A stretch of DNA of 64,000 bases, from contig JAGQHB010000056.1 in the NCBI GenBank assembly GCA_020432045.1, forward strand, positions 1-64,000, in the 5' to 3' direction. Made by a program: the position numbers and the translations under genes. Positions 8,540 to 17,020 of this stretch are shown one piece after another; the stretch's first letter is position 1, and every line of letters starts with the position of its first letter. The DNA is from Dehalococcoidia bacterium (GTDB lineage Bacteria > Chloroflexota > Dehalococcoidia > Tepidiformales > Tepidiformaceae). The notes beneath the pieces were generated by a model. It had not been told where the DNA came from and ran no database searches. It saw only the letters and a program-made list of their open reading frames with translations.

Positions 8540-9451
8540 GTGGCACGACCAGTAGCAACCGCAATTACCGCATCAAATCGAAACAGGGCAATGCTCATGC
8601 TGGCTATTGTGCTCGGCATCGCCAGCTTCGCCCTGATGTTCGCATTCCTGAACAGCCGCGACGGCGGGAACGGCGACGTCGAGCGGGCCCTATCGGGGCC
8701 TGGCGCCGAGGAAGTCGTCGTGGCGGCACGAATTATCCAACCGGGCGAGAAGATCACGGCGGACATGCTCCAGGTGGAGACGATCCCCGGGGCTGCCCTG
8801 CTGGACGGCCGGTTCAACACGATCACGGGAGTCGAGGGGCAGATCGCATCTTCGCCCATTTACCCGCGTGAGCAGGTGACGACGAACAAGATCACGCCGC
8901 TTGCAGGCGAACAGACGCTGGCGTTCAAGGTGCCGAAGGGCATGCGCGCCATCTCGCTGCAGGTACCACACGAAGCATGGATCGCTGCGGGCTTGCCGCA
9001 GCCGGGTGACCGGATTGACGTGCTCGCGATCGCGACACTAAGCCGCGTGGACCCGCTGACGGGTGAAGAGCGACCTGACCTTGCCGGGGCTTACCTGGCA
9101 CAGGACGTAGAGATCCTTGCGGTGTCTCAGACGCTCATCAATAGCGTGACACCGGTGAAGGACGCGAAACCAGCGGGGACGAGTGGCTCGACCACGGACC
9201 CGGCCGCAACGCCAACGACTGGCCAGGTAGAGACGACCGCGCCAGTGGCGGCAGACAGTGGCAAGACATTCGAGAGTTCAATCTCGATCACGCTGGCGCT
9301 GACACCAGACCTGGCCGCGAAAGTGGCGATGCTGGACGCGGTGAAAGACGACGCGGCGCAGTACCGCATCCTCGTCCGCCAGAAGGGCGACACCGACCCG
9401 GTGGCCGGCAAGACGCAATGGTCGTGGGAAGACCTGTTCCCGGAGCGCTAA
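8540..9451 (+). CDS. cpaB: Flp pilus assembly protein CpaB/RcpC
   Basis: A 303-residue CpaB/RcpC protein. One N-terminal membrane helix (about residues 17-36) precedes a SAF domain (VVVAARIIQPGEKITADML...) and the RcpC domain (PKGMRAISLQV..., GDRIDVLAI). The C-terminal half holds a Ser/Thr/Pro-rich linker. CpaB family proteins link the inner-membrane Tad machine to the cell envelope. The start is GTG at 8540, preceded by GGGAGGAG nine bases upstream. It begins the gene run cpaB-cpaE-cpaF-tadB-tadC. No RcpA/CpaC secretin gene is present next to it, unlike in diderm Tad loci, which fits a single-membrane cell. Confidence 0.88.
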   Translation: MARPVATAITASNRNRAMLMLAIVLGIASFALMFAFLNSRDGGNGDVERALSGPGAEEVVVAARIIQPGEKITADMLQVETIPGAALLDGRFNTITGVEGQIASSPIYPREQVTTNKITPLAGEQTLAFKVPKGMRAISLQVPHEAWIAAGLPQPGDRIDVLAIATLSRVDPLTGEERPDLAGAYLAQDVEILAVSQTLINSVTPVKDAKPAGTSGSTTDPAATPTTGQVETTAPVAADSGKTFESSISITLALTPDLAAKVAMLDAVKDDAAQYRILVRQKGDTDPVAGKTQWSWEDLFPER

Positions 9452-9523
9452 GGAGCACACCGGGAGGTACAGAGCCAGGCTGCGCGGCATACCGCGCAGC
9501 CTGGCGACAAGGGGAGGAATTCT

Positions 9524-10762
9524 ATGTCAAGGGTCCCACAGATCGTCGTCATCGACCCGGACCGCGAGAGTGCGGCGGAGGTCGGCAAGCTGCTCGTGCA
9601 GCTCGGCTTCCAGGTTATCGGGAGCGCAGGCTACGGCGTCGAGGCATTCACACTGGCGTTCCAGATGAGACCGGACCTGGTCCTGATGCGGGTGGAGGAG
9701 CCACTGGTGCGACCAGTGCAGACACTCTCCCGCATTAACGATGGCCTGCCCGACATGCCGATCGTCGTGTTTTCGAGCGAGGCGAATCTCCGAAGCATGC
9801 GCCAATCGATGGTATCGGGCGCGTCGGACTACCTGCAGGAGCCGTTGGATTCGGACGAGCTCGAATCGGCACTGATCCGGGTCCTGGAGCGCAAGGAGCG
9901 CGAAGGGATGCGGCGGCGGGGAGAACTCGACGATCCTGTGCCGACGGGGACGATTATCACCGTCTTCGGAGCGAAGGGTGGCATCGGTAAGACGACGATC
10001 TCTTCGAACCTGGCGATCGCGCTGGCGACGGAAGCGCACCAATCAGTGGCCCTCGTGGACATGGACACGCGCTTCGGCGATGTCGCGATCACGATGGACA
10101 TCCCGGTGGAGCGGTCTATCGCCGACCTGGCAAGAAACCTGGACAACGTCGACCGGTCAACGTTGCGGGACTACATGGTGGAACACGAATCAGGGGTGTT
10201 CATCCTCCCGGCGCCGACGCGGCCAAGCGACTGGCGGAACCTGAACGCGCGACACATCCGGGACGTGGTCGACGTCCTCGCGCAGACGCACGATTTCGTG
10301 GTCCTGGACACGCCGGGCACGTTCAACGAGATCGTGGCGGCGGCGATCGAAGTGGGCACGATGGTGCTGCTGGTGACGACGCTGGACATGGCGAGCATCA
10401 AGGACACGGTGCTGGCGCTGGAGATGCTGCACGAGCGATTCGGAAACGACGATGAGCGGATCAAGATCGTCCTGAACCGTGCGGGTGTAGACACGGGTGT
10501 CCGCGAGCGAGACGTAGAAGCGACGCTGGATGCCCCTCTCTGGTGGCGAATCCCTCAGGACAACGACGTGGTGAAGGCGGCGCAGCTTGGCCGCCCGATC
10601 GTGATGTCGCGACCGAACAGCAAGGTTGCGACGGAGGTCCGGGAGATGTCCCGGGCGCTGGCCGGTGTACGGCGAGCAAAGAACCGCGCTGCAGCCCGAA
10701 AGGGCGGTGGGGGCGGAATCATGACGAAGCTTTTCCCATCGCTGTTCAAGAAGAGCGCGTAA
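9524..10762 (+). CDS. cpaE: CpaE/TadZ-like pilus localisation ATPase
   Basis: A 412-residue protein with an N-terminal response-regulator-like domain (about residues 6-122) and a ParA/MinD-type ATPase domain (about 143-375). The deviant Walker A motif is KGGIGKTT (151-158), followed by a D-x-D-x-R switch (VDMDTRFGD) and VLDTPG. In the receiver-like part the phospho-acceptor position reads LVLMRVEEP, with no aspartate at the usual place, so it is a pseudo-receiver as in TadZ. TadZ/CpaE positions the Tad apparatus at the cell pole. A GGGGAGG ribosome-binding site precedes the ATG. The gene lies 18 bases before cpaF. Confidence 0.9.
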   Translation: MSRVPQIVVIDPDRESAAEVGKLLVQLGFQVIGSAGYGVEAFTLAFQMRPDLVLMRVEEPLVRPVQTLSRINDGLPDMPIVVFSSEANLRSMRQSMVSGASDYLQEPLDSDELESALIRVLERKEREGMRRRGELDDPVPTGTIITVFGAKGGIGKTTISSNLAIALATEAHQSVALVDMDTRFGDVAITMDIPVERSIADLARNLDNVDRSTLRDYMVEHESGVFILPAPTRPSDWRNLNARHIRDVVDVLAQTHDFVVLDTPGTFNEIVAAAIEVGTMVLLVTTLDMASIKDTVLALEMLHERFGNDDERIKIVLNRAGVDTGVRERDVEATLDAPLWWRIPQDNDVVKAAQLGRPIVMSRPNSKVATEVREMSRALAGVRRAKNRAAARKGGGGGIMTKLFPSLFKKSA

Positions 10763-10780
10763 CGCTGCTGGAGGCGAACG

Positions 10781-12415
10781 ATGAACGACGGCGAACGAGA
10801 CGAATACTCCGAGGAGCGGCCACGCCGGGAGGAGAGACCGGCTGCGAACCGGCCACCAGTCGATGGGAACCTGGCCGGTCAGCTGCATCCTTCAGGCGCG
10901 CCGCAGCCACCGCTGGGGCGTTTGCGGCCGTCCGGGCAGATGCAGGCGCCGCGAGGCCGCTGGGGAGTGGGCGACCAATCCGAGGCAATCCCGAACCGCC
11001 CGCCAGGCATTGGGTCCCGCCCCGCGCTGCGCCCAGGGGGCCCCGGCGGCCCGCCGGCGAAGCAGGAAGGACAGCAGCCGTCGCCAATCGATATCCAGCA
11101 GCGGCGGCAGCCGCCGCAGCAGCCACTCGAGACGCGGGCCAACCCGCAGGCTGAGGCGGCGAAGCTGCGGTTACACGAGTTGCTGATCGAGGAACTGGAG
11201 CACGGGGCGATTGAGAAGCTTCCGCCTCAGCAGCAGCGCGAGGCGGTTATGCGGGCCGCGCGTGAGCTCATCGCGCAGGAGGGGATTACGCTTGGCGGCG
11301 CAAGCCGGGACGAGGTCCTGGAAGCGTTGGCGGACGAGGTCCTTGGCCTGGGGCCGCTGGAGCCACTGCTCCGGGACCCGGGCGTCAGCGAAGTGATGGT
11401 GAACGACCTCGACAAGATCTACTTTGAGCGGGACGGGCGTATCTTCCGCAGCCCTGCGAGGTTCAGGGACACGCAGCACATCATGCGGATTATCGAACGG
11501 ATCGTGGCTCCACTGGGGCGGCGAATCGACGAGTCCAGCCCGATGGTGGATGCACGACTACCTGACGGTTCCCGCGTGAACATCACGGTACCGCCAGCAT
11601 CGCCGAAATCTCCGTCCATCACGATCCGGAAGTTCCGTGCGGACAAGATGAAGATCGAGGACCTGATCAAGGTCGGGGCGATGACGGATAAGACGGCGGA
11701 GTTCCTGGCGATGTGTGTGCGGGCGCATCTGAACATCATCATCAGCGGTGGTACTGGTACCGGGAAAACGACGCTGTTGAACGCGTTGTCGGGATTCATC
11801 CCGAATACGGAACGAATCGTGACGGTAGAGGACCCGGCGGAAGTACGGCTGCAGCAGGACCACGTGATCACGCTCGAAGCACGGCCGGCAAGCATGGAGG
11901 GCAAGAACCAGATCAAGCAGCGCGACCTGGTGAGGAACACGCTGCGCATGCGTCCGGACCGGATCATCGTTGGCGAGGTTCGCGGCGAGGAAGCGTTCGA
12001 CATGCTCCAGGCGATGAACACCGGCCACGATGGGTCGATCTCGACGATTCATGCGAACACCCCACGGGACGCCGTCGCCCGCATGGAGAACATGGTGCTG
12101 ATGGCGGGCATGGACCTGCCAGCACGTGCTATCCGCGAGCAGGTGGCATCGGCGATCGACGTGTTTATCCAGGTAACACGGATGCAGGACGGTAGCCGGC
12201 GGGTTTCGCATGTGACGGAGGTAGCCGGGATGGAGGGGGACATGATCACCCTGCAGGACATCTTCCTGTTCAACCTGGACCACGTGGACGACGACGGGAA
12301 GGTGCACGGAAAGATGGAGGCGACCGGGATTCGGCCGGGCTTCCTGAAGAAATTCGAGATTTTCGGGATCAAGGTCCCCTCGGACCTCTTCGCCGCCGAC
12401 GGGAAGGTGTGGTGA
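10781..12415 (+). CDS. cpaF: CpaF/TadA secretion ATPase of the Tad pilus
   Basis: A 544-residue hexameric type II/IV secretion ATPase that powers Flp pilus assembly. The first ~120 residues are Pro/Gln/Arg-rich and look disordered. After this come the N-terminal CpaF domain and the ATPase core: Walker A GGTGTGKTT (near residue 325), Asp box TVEDPAEVRL, Walker B RPDRIIVGEVRGEEAFD and the His box STIHANTP. The stop codon overlaps the ATG of tadB by one base (TGATG), indicating coupling. The low-complexity N-terminal extension is the only unusual part. Confidence 0.93.
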   Translation: MNDGERDEYSEERPRREERPAANRPPVDGNLAGQLHPSGAPQPPLGRLRPSGQMQAPRGRWGVGDQSEAIPNRPPGIGSRPALRPGGPGGPPAKQEGQQPSPIDIQQRRQPPQQPLETRANPQAEAAKLRLHELLIEELEHGAIEKLPPQQQREAVMRAARELIAQEGITLGGASRDEVLEALADEVLGLGPLEPLLRDPGVSEVMVNDLDKIYFERDGRIFRSPARFRDTQHIMRIIERIVAPLGRRIDESSPMVDARLPDGSRVNITVPPASPKSPSITIRKFRADKMKIEDLIKVGAMTDKTAEFLAMCVRAHLNIIISGGTGTGKTTLLNALSGFIPNTERIVTVEDPAEVRLQQDHVITLEARPASMEGKNQIKQRDLVRNTLRMRPDRIIVGEVRGEEAFDMLQAMNTGHDGSISTIHANTPRDAVARMENMVLMAGMDLPARAIREQVASAIDVFIQVTRMQDGSRRVSHVTEVAGMEGDMITLQDIFLFNLDHVDDDGKVHGKMEATGIRPGFLKKFEIFGIKVPSDLFAADGKVW

Positions 12416-13377
12416 TGATCATCATGGTGCTGGCCGCGCTGTGTATCGGCGGGGCAATGACAACAGGGGTGCTCTGGATCACAGGAGCAGGCGGGGCCGA
12501 TCAGGCTGCCGCCATCCGGCTTTCCAAACTGAAGAACGATGGTGAAGGCGGAAGTGCCTTCTCTGCAATTTTCGCGCTGCGGAAGCGGGCGAAGGGGGTC
12601 AATTTCGGCGGCATCAATGTCGTCAACTCGAACGTTGTTGCGAACTGGACCAGAGACCTGGAACGGGCGGGGCTGACGCTGAATGTACGGGAGTATTTCA
12701 TCCTCCGCGTCACCGGCGCCGTAGCGATAATGTTGCTGGCCTTCATCTTCGCACCAGTCAAGATCCTTGCGATCGGTGGCGCCCCCATCGGGTTCCTGGC
12801 GGTCGGGTTCTGGGTGAAGCGTCGAATCGGCACTCGCCAGCAGAAGCTGGAGAGCCAGTTGGTGGAGCTCCTGCAGATGCTGGCGAGCGGGCTACGGGCC
12901 GGCTTCGGACTCCTGCAGGCGATGGAGGCAGCGACGGACCAGCTGTCGCCGCCGGTATCCGTGGAGCTGCGCCGCTTCATGCGGGACACGGCGATGGGCG
13001 CAAGTATCGAAGCCGCCCTGGAATCAATGAACGAGCGGATCGGCAGTTCGGACTGGGACATCGTGATCACGGCCATCATGATCCAGCGAAGCGTCGGCGG
13101 GAATCTCGCCGAAATCCTGGATAACGTCGCCCACACAATGCGTGAACGGGAACGGATCAAGGGTGAGATCCGGACATTGACCTCGCAGCAGCGCATGACG
13201 GGCTACGTTATTGGCGGGATCCCGATCGGCCTCGGCGTGCTCTTTGCGTTCCTCAACTGGCAATTCACGAGCCTCCTGTTCACGGAGCCGCTGGGCCGGG
13301 GAATGTTGGCCGTGGGGACCGCTCTCTGGATCACCGGCTTCGTCATCATCCAGAAGATCGTCAACATCGAGGTGTAG
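12415..13377 (+). CDS. tadB: TadB, Tad pilus inner-membrane platform protein
   Basis: A 320-residue T2SSF/GspF-type membrane protein. Helices are visible at the N-terminus, around residues 95-135 and near the C-terminus, flanking a cytoplasmic T2SSF domain (LVELLQMLASGLRAGFGLLQ...). The ATG at 12415 is preferred over in-frame GTGs at 12409 and 12412 because it overlaps the cpaF stop and has GGGAAGG seven bases upstream. TadB and TadC together form the membrane platform that couples the CpaF ATPase to pilin polymerisation. The next gene, tadC, begins two bases after its stop. Confidence 0.9.
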   Translation: MIIMVLAALCIGGAMTTGVLWITGAGGADQAAAIRLSKLKNDGEGGSAFSAIFALRKRAKGVNFGGINVVNSNVVANWTRDLERAGLTLNVREYFILRVTGAVAIMLLAFIFAPVKILAIGGAPIGFLAVGFWVKRRIGTRQQKLESQLVELLQMLASGLRAGFGLLQAMEAATDQLSPPVSVELRRFMRDTAMGASIEAALESMNERIGSSDWDIVITAIMIQRSVGGNLAEILDNVAHTMRERERIKGEIRTLTSQQRMTGYVIGGIPIGLGVLFAFLNWQFTSLLFTEPLGRGMLAVGTALWITGFVIIQKIVNIEV

Positions 13378-13379
13378 CC

Positions 13380-14285
13380 GTGGAGTTTGTGATTTCATTT
13401 GCGACCATGCTCGCGGTCATGTTCCTGGCGTACGGTTTCCTGTACCGAACGGCCGCCGATGACTCGATGGAAGCGAGACTCGGCGGGTTGCAGTACAAGC
13501 GCCCCCAGCGGGAAGCGTTGCCAGACCCGGAAGCGGCGTTCAAATCGCGCGTGCTGCGCCCATTTGTTGAATGGGTGACGAAACGGGCGAGCGGCATCCT
13601 GCCATCGACACAGTCGGACAAGCTGGAGGCGGCACTGACGCGGTCGGGCTTGAAGCTGACGGTCGGGAACTTCGCCATCATCTATGCAGTTGTGGGCGTC
13701 GGCGTGCCGATGCTCGTCTTCATGCTCCTCCTGAGTGCCGGGGTTTCGGGGCGCAACCTGCTGCTGATGTACGGTGTCGTGCAGGCGATGGGGCTCTACG
13801 GCCCACGCATTTGGCTGCTTGGCCGGATCAAGAAGCGGCAGAAACTGATCTGGCGGTCGCTGCCAGACGCGTTTGACCTGATCACGGCGTCGGTCGAGGC
13901 AGGCCTGGGTATTGACGCGGCGTTCAACCGGATCGTGGGCAAAGTCACAGGGCCGTTTGCGGAGGAGCTGACCCGGACTCTGCGAGAGATGCAGATGGGC
14001 CGGTCGCGGCGGGAAGCACTACTGGACCTGGCGGACCGCACGGGCGTAGAGGAATTGCGCTCGCTGGTGAACTCGGTAATCCAGGCGGAGAGCATGGGTA
14101 TATCAATCGCATCGGTCATTCGCGTCCAGACCGGCGTGATCAGGACGCGGCGCAAGCAGAAGGCGGAAGAGCAGGCTTTCAAAGCACCAATCAAGATGGT
14201 GTTTCCGCTCGTATTCTTCGTATTCCCGTGCATCATGATCGTGATCGGCGGCCCGGCGGTCATCAAGCTGATGCAGGCGTTCTAA
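13380..14285 (+). CDS. tadC: TadC, Tad pilus inner-membrane platform protein
   Basis: A 301-residue partner of TadB with the same fold: an N-terminal membrane segment, a paired helix near residues 95-145, and a T2SSF domain (RSLPDAFDLITASVEAGLGI). It ends in a hydrophobic helix (MVFPLVFFVFPCIMIVIGGP), typical of TadC. It starts with GTG directly after the tadB stop, so translation is probably coupled. It is the last of the core Tad genes; the DUF192 gene begins immediately afterwards. Confidence 0.9.
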   Translation: MEFVISFATMLAVMFLAYGFLYRTAADDSMEARLGGLQYKRPQREALPDPEAAFKSRVLRPFVEWVTKRASGILPSTQSDKLEAALTRSGLKLTVGNFAIIYAVVGVGVPMLVFMLLLSAGVSGRNLLLMYGVVQAMGLYGPRIWLLGRIKKRQKLIWRSLPDAFDLITASVEAGLGIDAAFNRIVGKVTGPFAEELTRTLREMQMGRSRREALLDLADRTGVEELRSLVNSVIQAESMGISIASVIRVQTGVIRTRRKQKAEEQAFKAPIKMVFPLVFFVFPCIMIVIGGPAVIKLMQAF

Positions 14286-14286
14286 C

Positions 14287-14628
14287 GTGCAGATCATCGA
14301 TGTGACATCGGGTGTGACGTTGGCACGGAACGCGCGGCAGGCCTCAAACCCATGGACGCGATTTCGAGGGTTGATGCTTCGGCGCTGCCTGGACGAGGGT
14401 GAAGGGCTGGACATTCGTGGAGATTCATCGATCCACATGATGTTCATGCGCTTCCCGATTGATGCCGTGTTTTACGCGGAAGACGGGCGTGTGACGCGGG
14501 TTCGTCACAGTTTGCGGCCGTGGATTGGCATTGCCTTTGGGGGCAGGGGGACGAAGGGTGTTGTCGAGCTGCCGGCGGGCTGCGCGGCCGGCGTTGAGGC
14601 CGGGCACGAACTGGAATTCGTTGCGTGA
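14287..14628 (+). CDS. DUF192 family protein
   Basis: A 113-residue DUF192 protein. The family pattern is clear: RFRGLMLRR, then HMMFMRFPIDAVFY, then VRHSLRPW, and a C-terminal VELPAGCAAG segment. The biochemical function of DUF192 is not established. It begins with GTG one base after the tadC stop, so it is part of the pilus operon. There is no signal peptide, so this copy should be cytoplasmic, whereas many DUF192 proteins are exported. It converges on the prepilin peptidase gene. Confidence 0.85.
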   Translation: MQIIDVTSGVTLARNARQASNPWTRFRGLMLRRCLDEGEGLDIRGDSSIHMMFMRFPIDAVFYAEDGRVTRVRHSLRPWIGIAFGGRGTKGVVELPAGCAAGVEAGHELEFVA

Positions 14629-14640
14629 CGGGGACCTGTT

Positions 14641-15300
14641 CTACGTAAGAAGGTTCGGAAAGAGCATTCCAACGAGGCCACCGGCGGCGAGGTAGGGGCC
14701 GTAGGCGAAATGGGCACCGACTTTGCCACGGACGATGAGGATGACCGCCGGGATGCCGGCAAGCATCACCCCGAGAAATAACGAGAACATGACGGTGGGC
14801 CAGCCAACGACCAGGCCAATGACCAGCATTAGCTTGACGTCGCCCAGGCCGAGGCCGGTACCACCACGGCTGGCGAGCAGGCCGAGGCCGAAGAAGATCA
14901 CCCCCGCAACGAGGGCGAAGCCGGCGCCGACGGCAATATCCGCTGCATCGCGGTCTGGCCAGGCCCAGCAAAGGGCTGCGGCGGCGGCAGCGGTTGGATA
15001 GCTGACGACGTTCGGGATGCGGTGACGTTCGAAATCGGTGCTGGAGATGAGCACGAGGACGAAGCCGAAGGCAGCCGTCAGAATCCCCGGGCCAAGGTCG
15101 TAGTGGTCCGGTCGCAATGCGATCGCGGCCATAACGGCCGATGCAGCGGCGACGGCCATGCGCCAATTACGGGCACGGGCACCAGTCATCGGCTGCTGTT
15201 GAAACAGGGGTTCGGAATAGAGGCGATGCTGGTTGGCCGCAGCGAACCACCCGACGACAGCCGCGACGATGGCGCCGGCAGCGGGAGCGAGGAGATCCAT
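14641..15300 (-). CDS. Prepilin peptidase (A24 family), likely Tad-dedicated
   Basis: A 219-residue aspartic prepilin peptidase with several transmembrane helices. Both catalytic aspartates are visible: the first in STDFERHRIPN and the second in the GxGD motif GLGLGDVKLM. It lacks the large N-terminal cytoplasmic methylase domain of PilD, as TadV/CpaA-type enzymes do. ATG at 15300 is chosen; the frame stays open upstream but without family similarity. It should cleave the Flp, TadE and TadG leaders encoded at 4-8 kb. It lies on the opposite strand, convergent with DUF192. Confidence 0.88.
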   Translation of the reverse strand: MDLLAPAAGAIVAAVVGWFAAANQHRLYSEPLFQQQPMTGARARNWRMAVAAASAVMAAIALRPDHYDLGPGILTAAFGFVLVLISSTDFERHRIPNVVSYPTAAAAAALCWAWPDRDAADIAVGAGFALVAGVIFFGLGLLASRGGTGLGLGDVKLMLVIGLVVGWPTVMFSLFLGVMLAGIPAVILIVRGKVGAHFAYGPYLAAGGLVGMLFPNLLT

Positions 15301-15366
15301 TGCCGTCACTATCGGGCCGGGCGACATCAGCCTCAAGGCAAGGTGCCGTGGAGTGGAGAGAGTCGC

Positions 15367-15372
15367 TACACT
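15367..15372 (+). promoter_or_regulatory. -10 element (TACACT), near-leaderless promoter
   Basis: TACACT ends eight bases before the GTG start of the M20 peptidase gene, with no Shine-Dalgarno sequence between them. The transcript would start at or within a base or two of the start codon. Confidence 0.5.
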
Positions 15373-15380
15373 CGCGCGCT

Positions 15381-16673
15381 GTGACTGACATCGACTGGGA
15401 CGACGCGACGGCGGAGGCGACCTCGCTGCTTCAGGAGTATATCCGCATCGACACGTCGAACCCGCCGGGAAACGAGACGCGTGCGACGGATTTCCTCGCT
15501 GGCATCCTGCAGGAGAGTGGCATCGAGGTTTCGGTGGCGGAGGCACTTCCCGGGCGAGGAAACCTGTATGCCCGAATCGGGCCACCAGGGCCGACGGTCT
15601 GCCTGCTGAACCACACGGATGTTGTGCCGGTGGAACGGCGTTACTGGTCGGTCGAGCCGTTCGCGGGAGAGCTGCTGCGTGGCTCGATCTGGGGGCGGGG
15701 TGCGCTGGACATGAAGGGCATGGCGATCATCGAGCTCATGACCTTCATGCTTCTGAAGCGACAGGGTTTGGCGCTGCGGCGCGGGCTCTCGTTCCTGGCC
15801 GTGGCAGACGAAGAGGCCGGGAGTACCTTGGGCGCAGCATGGGTGCAAGAGCATCGACCGGCATGGATGGAGGCCGACCTCGTGATCAACGAGGGCGCCT
15901 ATGGCATGGCGAATCTGCCGGGCGGGAATCAACTGTTCCAGGTGGCGCCCACGGAGAAGGTGCCTCTGTGGCTGAGGCTGACGGCAGAGGGACGGCCGGG
16001 CCACGGATCTGTGCCGCACGAGGACAACTGCGTCGAACGGCTGGTGCGGGCGTTGGCACGGTTGGAGGCGTGGAAGCAGCCGCTGGAGATAACACCGGTG
16101 ATGCGCGCACATGTAATGGCGCTGGCCGAGGCCGGGCTCGTGCGGGCGAAGAACGACCGGGACATCCACGCGGCTGCGGAACGCAGCCCGGGGCTGCGAG
16201 CAAGGCTGGCGAACACCGTGGTTCTGACGAGCATCTCGACGGGCGTAAAGGTCAATGTGATCCCGTCCGAGGCGGCTGCGACGCTGGATTGCCGCCTGTT
16301 GCCTGACGTGGATGTGGACCGGTTCATCGCGGCATTGCGCAAGACTTTGGCGGATGACCGAATTGGAATTGAGGTGCTGCACCGTTCCGAGGGAGCGGCA
16401 ACGGGGATGGATCACGAATTCGTCGAGGTCGTCGACGATGTGATTGGGGAGATGGTAGAGGGGGCGCGGCTGGTTCCGGAAATGACGAGCGGCTTCACGG
16501 ACTCGCGGATTTTCCGGCAGCGAGGGGTGGCATCGTTCGGATTTATCCCCTGCCTCATCCCGGCGGGTGAGCTTTCGGGGATTCACGGCCATGACGAGCG
16601 GATCGGCGTGGGGAACCTTCGGCTGGGGATGCAGGTGCTGACTGCTGTGGTCACGCGGCTGTGTGGGGAATAG
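15381..16673 (+). CDS. M20-family metallopeptidase/amidohydrolase
   Basis: A 430-residue M20 (ArgE/DapE/acylase) family hydrolase, a cytosolic dinuclear zinc enzyme. Metal ligands are visible: HTD in LLNHTDVVPV (about residue 84), D in GRGALDMKG, the EE pair in ADEEAGS with the catalytic glutamate, and HGHDE near the C-terminus. A dimerisation (lid) domain is inserted in the middle (LTAEGRPGHGSVPHEDN). GTG at 15381 is chosen because the frame upstream overlaps the divergent peptidase gene and shows no homology. The substrate is probably an N-acyl amino acid or small peptide; the sequence does not say which. Confidence 0.87.
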   Translation: MTDIDWDDATAEATSLLQEYIRIDTSNPPGNETRATDFLAGILQESGIEVSVAEALPGRGNLYARIGPPGPTVCLLNHTDVVPVERRYWSVEPFAGELLRGSIWGRGALDMKGMAIIELMTFMLLKRQGLALRRGLSFLAVADEEAGSTLGAAWVQEHRPAWMEADLVINEGAYGMANLPGGNQLFQVAPTEKVPLWLRLTAEGRPGHGSVPHEDNCVERLVRALARLEAWKQPLEITPVMRAHVMALAEAGLVRAKNDRDIHAAAERSPGLRARLANTVVLTSISTGVKVNVIPSEAAATLDCRLLPDVDVDRFIAALRKTLADDRIGIEVLHRSEGAATGMDHEFVEVVDDVIGEMVEGARLVPEMTSGFTDSRIFRQRGVASFGFIPCLIPAGELSGIHGHDERIGVGNLRLGMQVLTAVVTRLCGE

Positions 16674-16680
16674 GAGTCGA

Positions 16681-17007
16681 TCAACTGGCCGGTTCGTGGT
16701 CCAAGAGTGCTGCAACATCCATGCGAAGTGCCTGGAGTTCGGAGTCCGTTAGCTCGCGGGACGGGTCCCCACCGAGGCGGGCGAGCCAACGCTGAGCAAG
16801 GTCACGCACGGGGGGCAGGGCTGCTCCCGGATCGGGCCTACGGACGAGTGGAGAGAGCGGACGGCCGATGTCATCGATCGAGATGTCGCCGAGGAGGACT
16901 TCGAGTGCGCCGTCCAGGTGTGCGGGCGCAACATTCGGGGCAGCGAGGTAGTTGGCGACCGCCGCCGCAGTGGTGAGGACGTCGGCGAGAGTGATCGGGG
17001 TTGGCAC
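16681..17007 (-). CDS. Conserved-looking hypothetical protein
   Basis: A predicted 108-residue acidic soluble protein that I do not recognise with certainty. The N-terminal part (NVAPAHLDGALEVLLGD) loosely resembles the helical repeats of Clp N-terminal domains, but this is weak. The GTG start at 17007 is supported by a TACCAT box seven bases upstream and by composition: the frame upstream of it reads as basic, shadow-like sequence. It begins 13 bases after the end of the metallo-beta-lactamase-fold gene on the same strand, but has its own putative promoter. Confidence 0.55.
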   Translation of the reverse strand: MPTPITLADVLTTAAAVANYLAAPNVAPAHLDGALEVLLGDISIDDIGRPLSPLVRRPDPGAALPPVRDLAQRWLARLGGDPSRELTDSELQALRMDVAALLDHEPAS

Positions 17008-17014
17008 ATGGCAA

Positions 17015-17020
17015 ATGGTA
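17015..17020 (-). promoter_or_regulatory. -10 element (TACCAT), leaderless-type promoter
   Basis: The minus-strand hexamer TACCAT is followed by seven bases and the GTG of the hypothetical gene ending at 16681. No ribosome-binding site is present. Confidence 0.4.
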
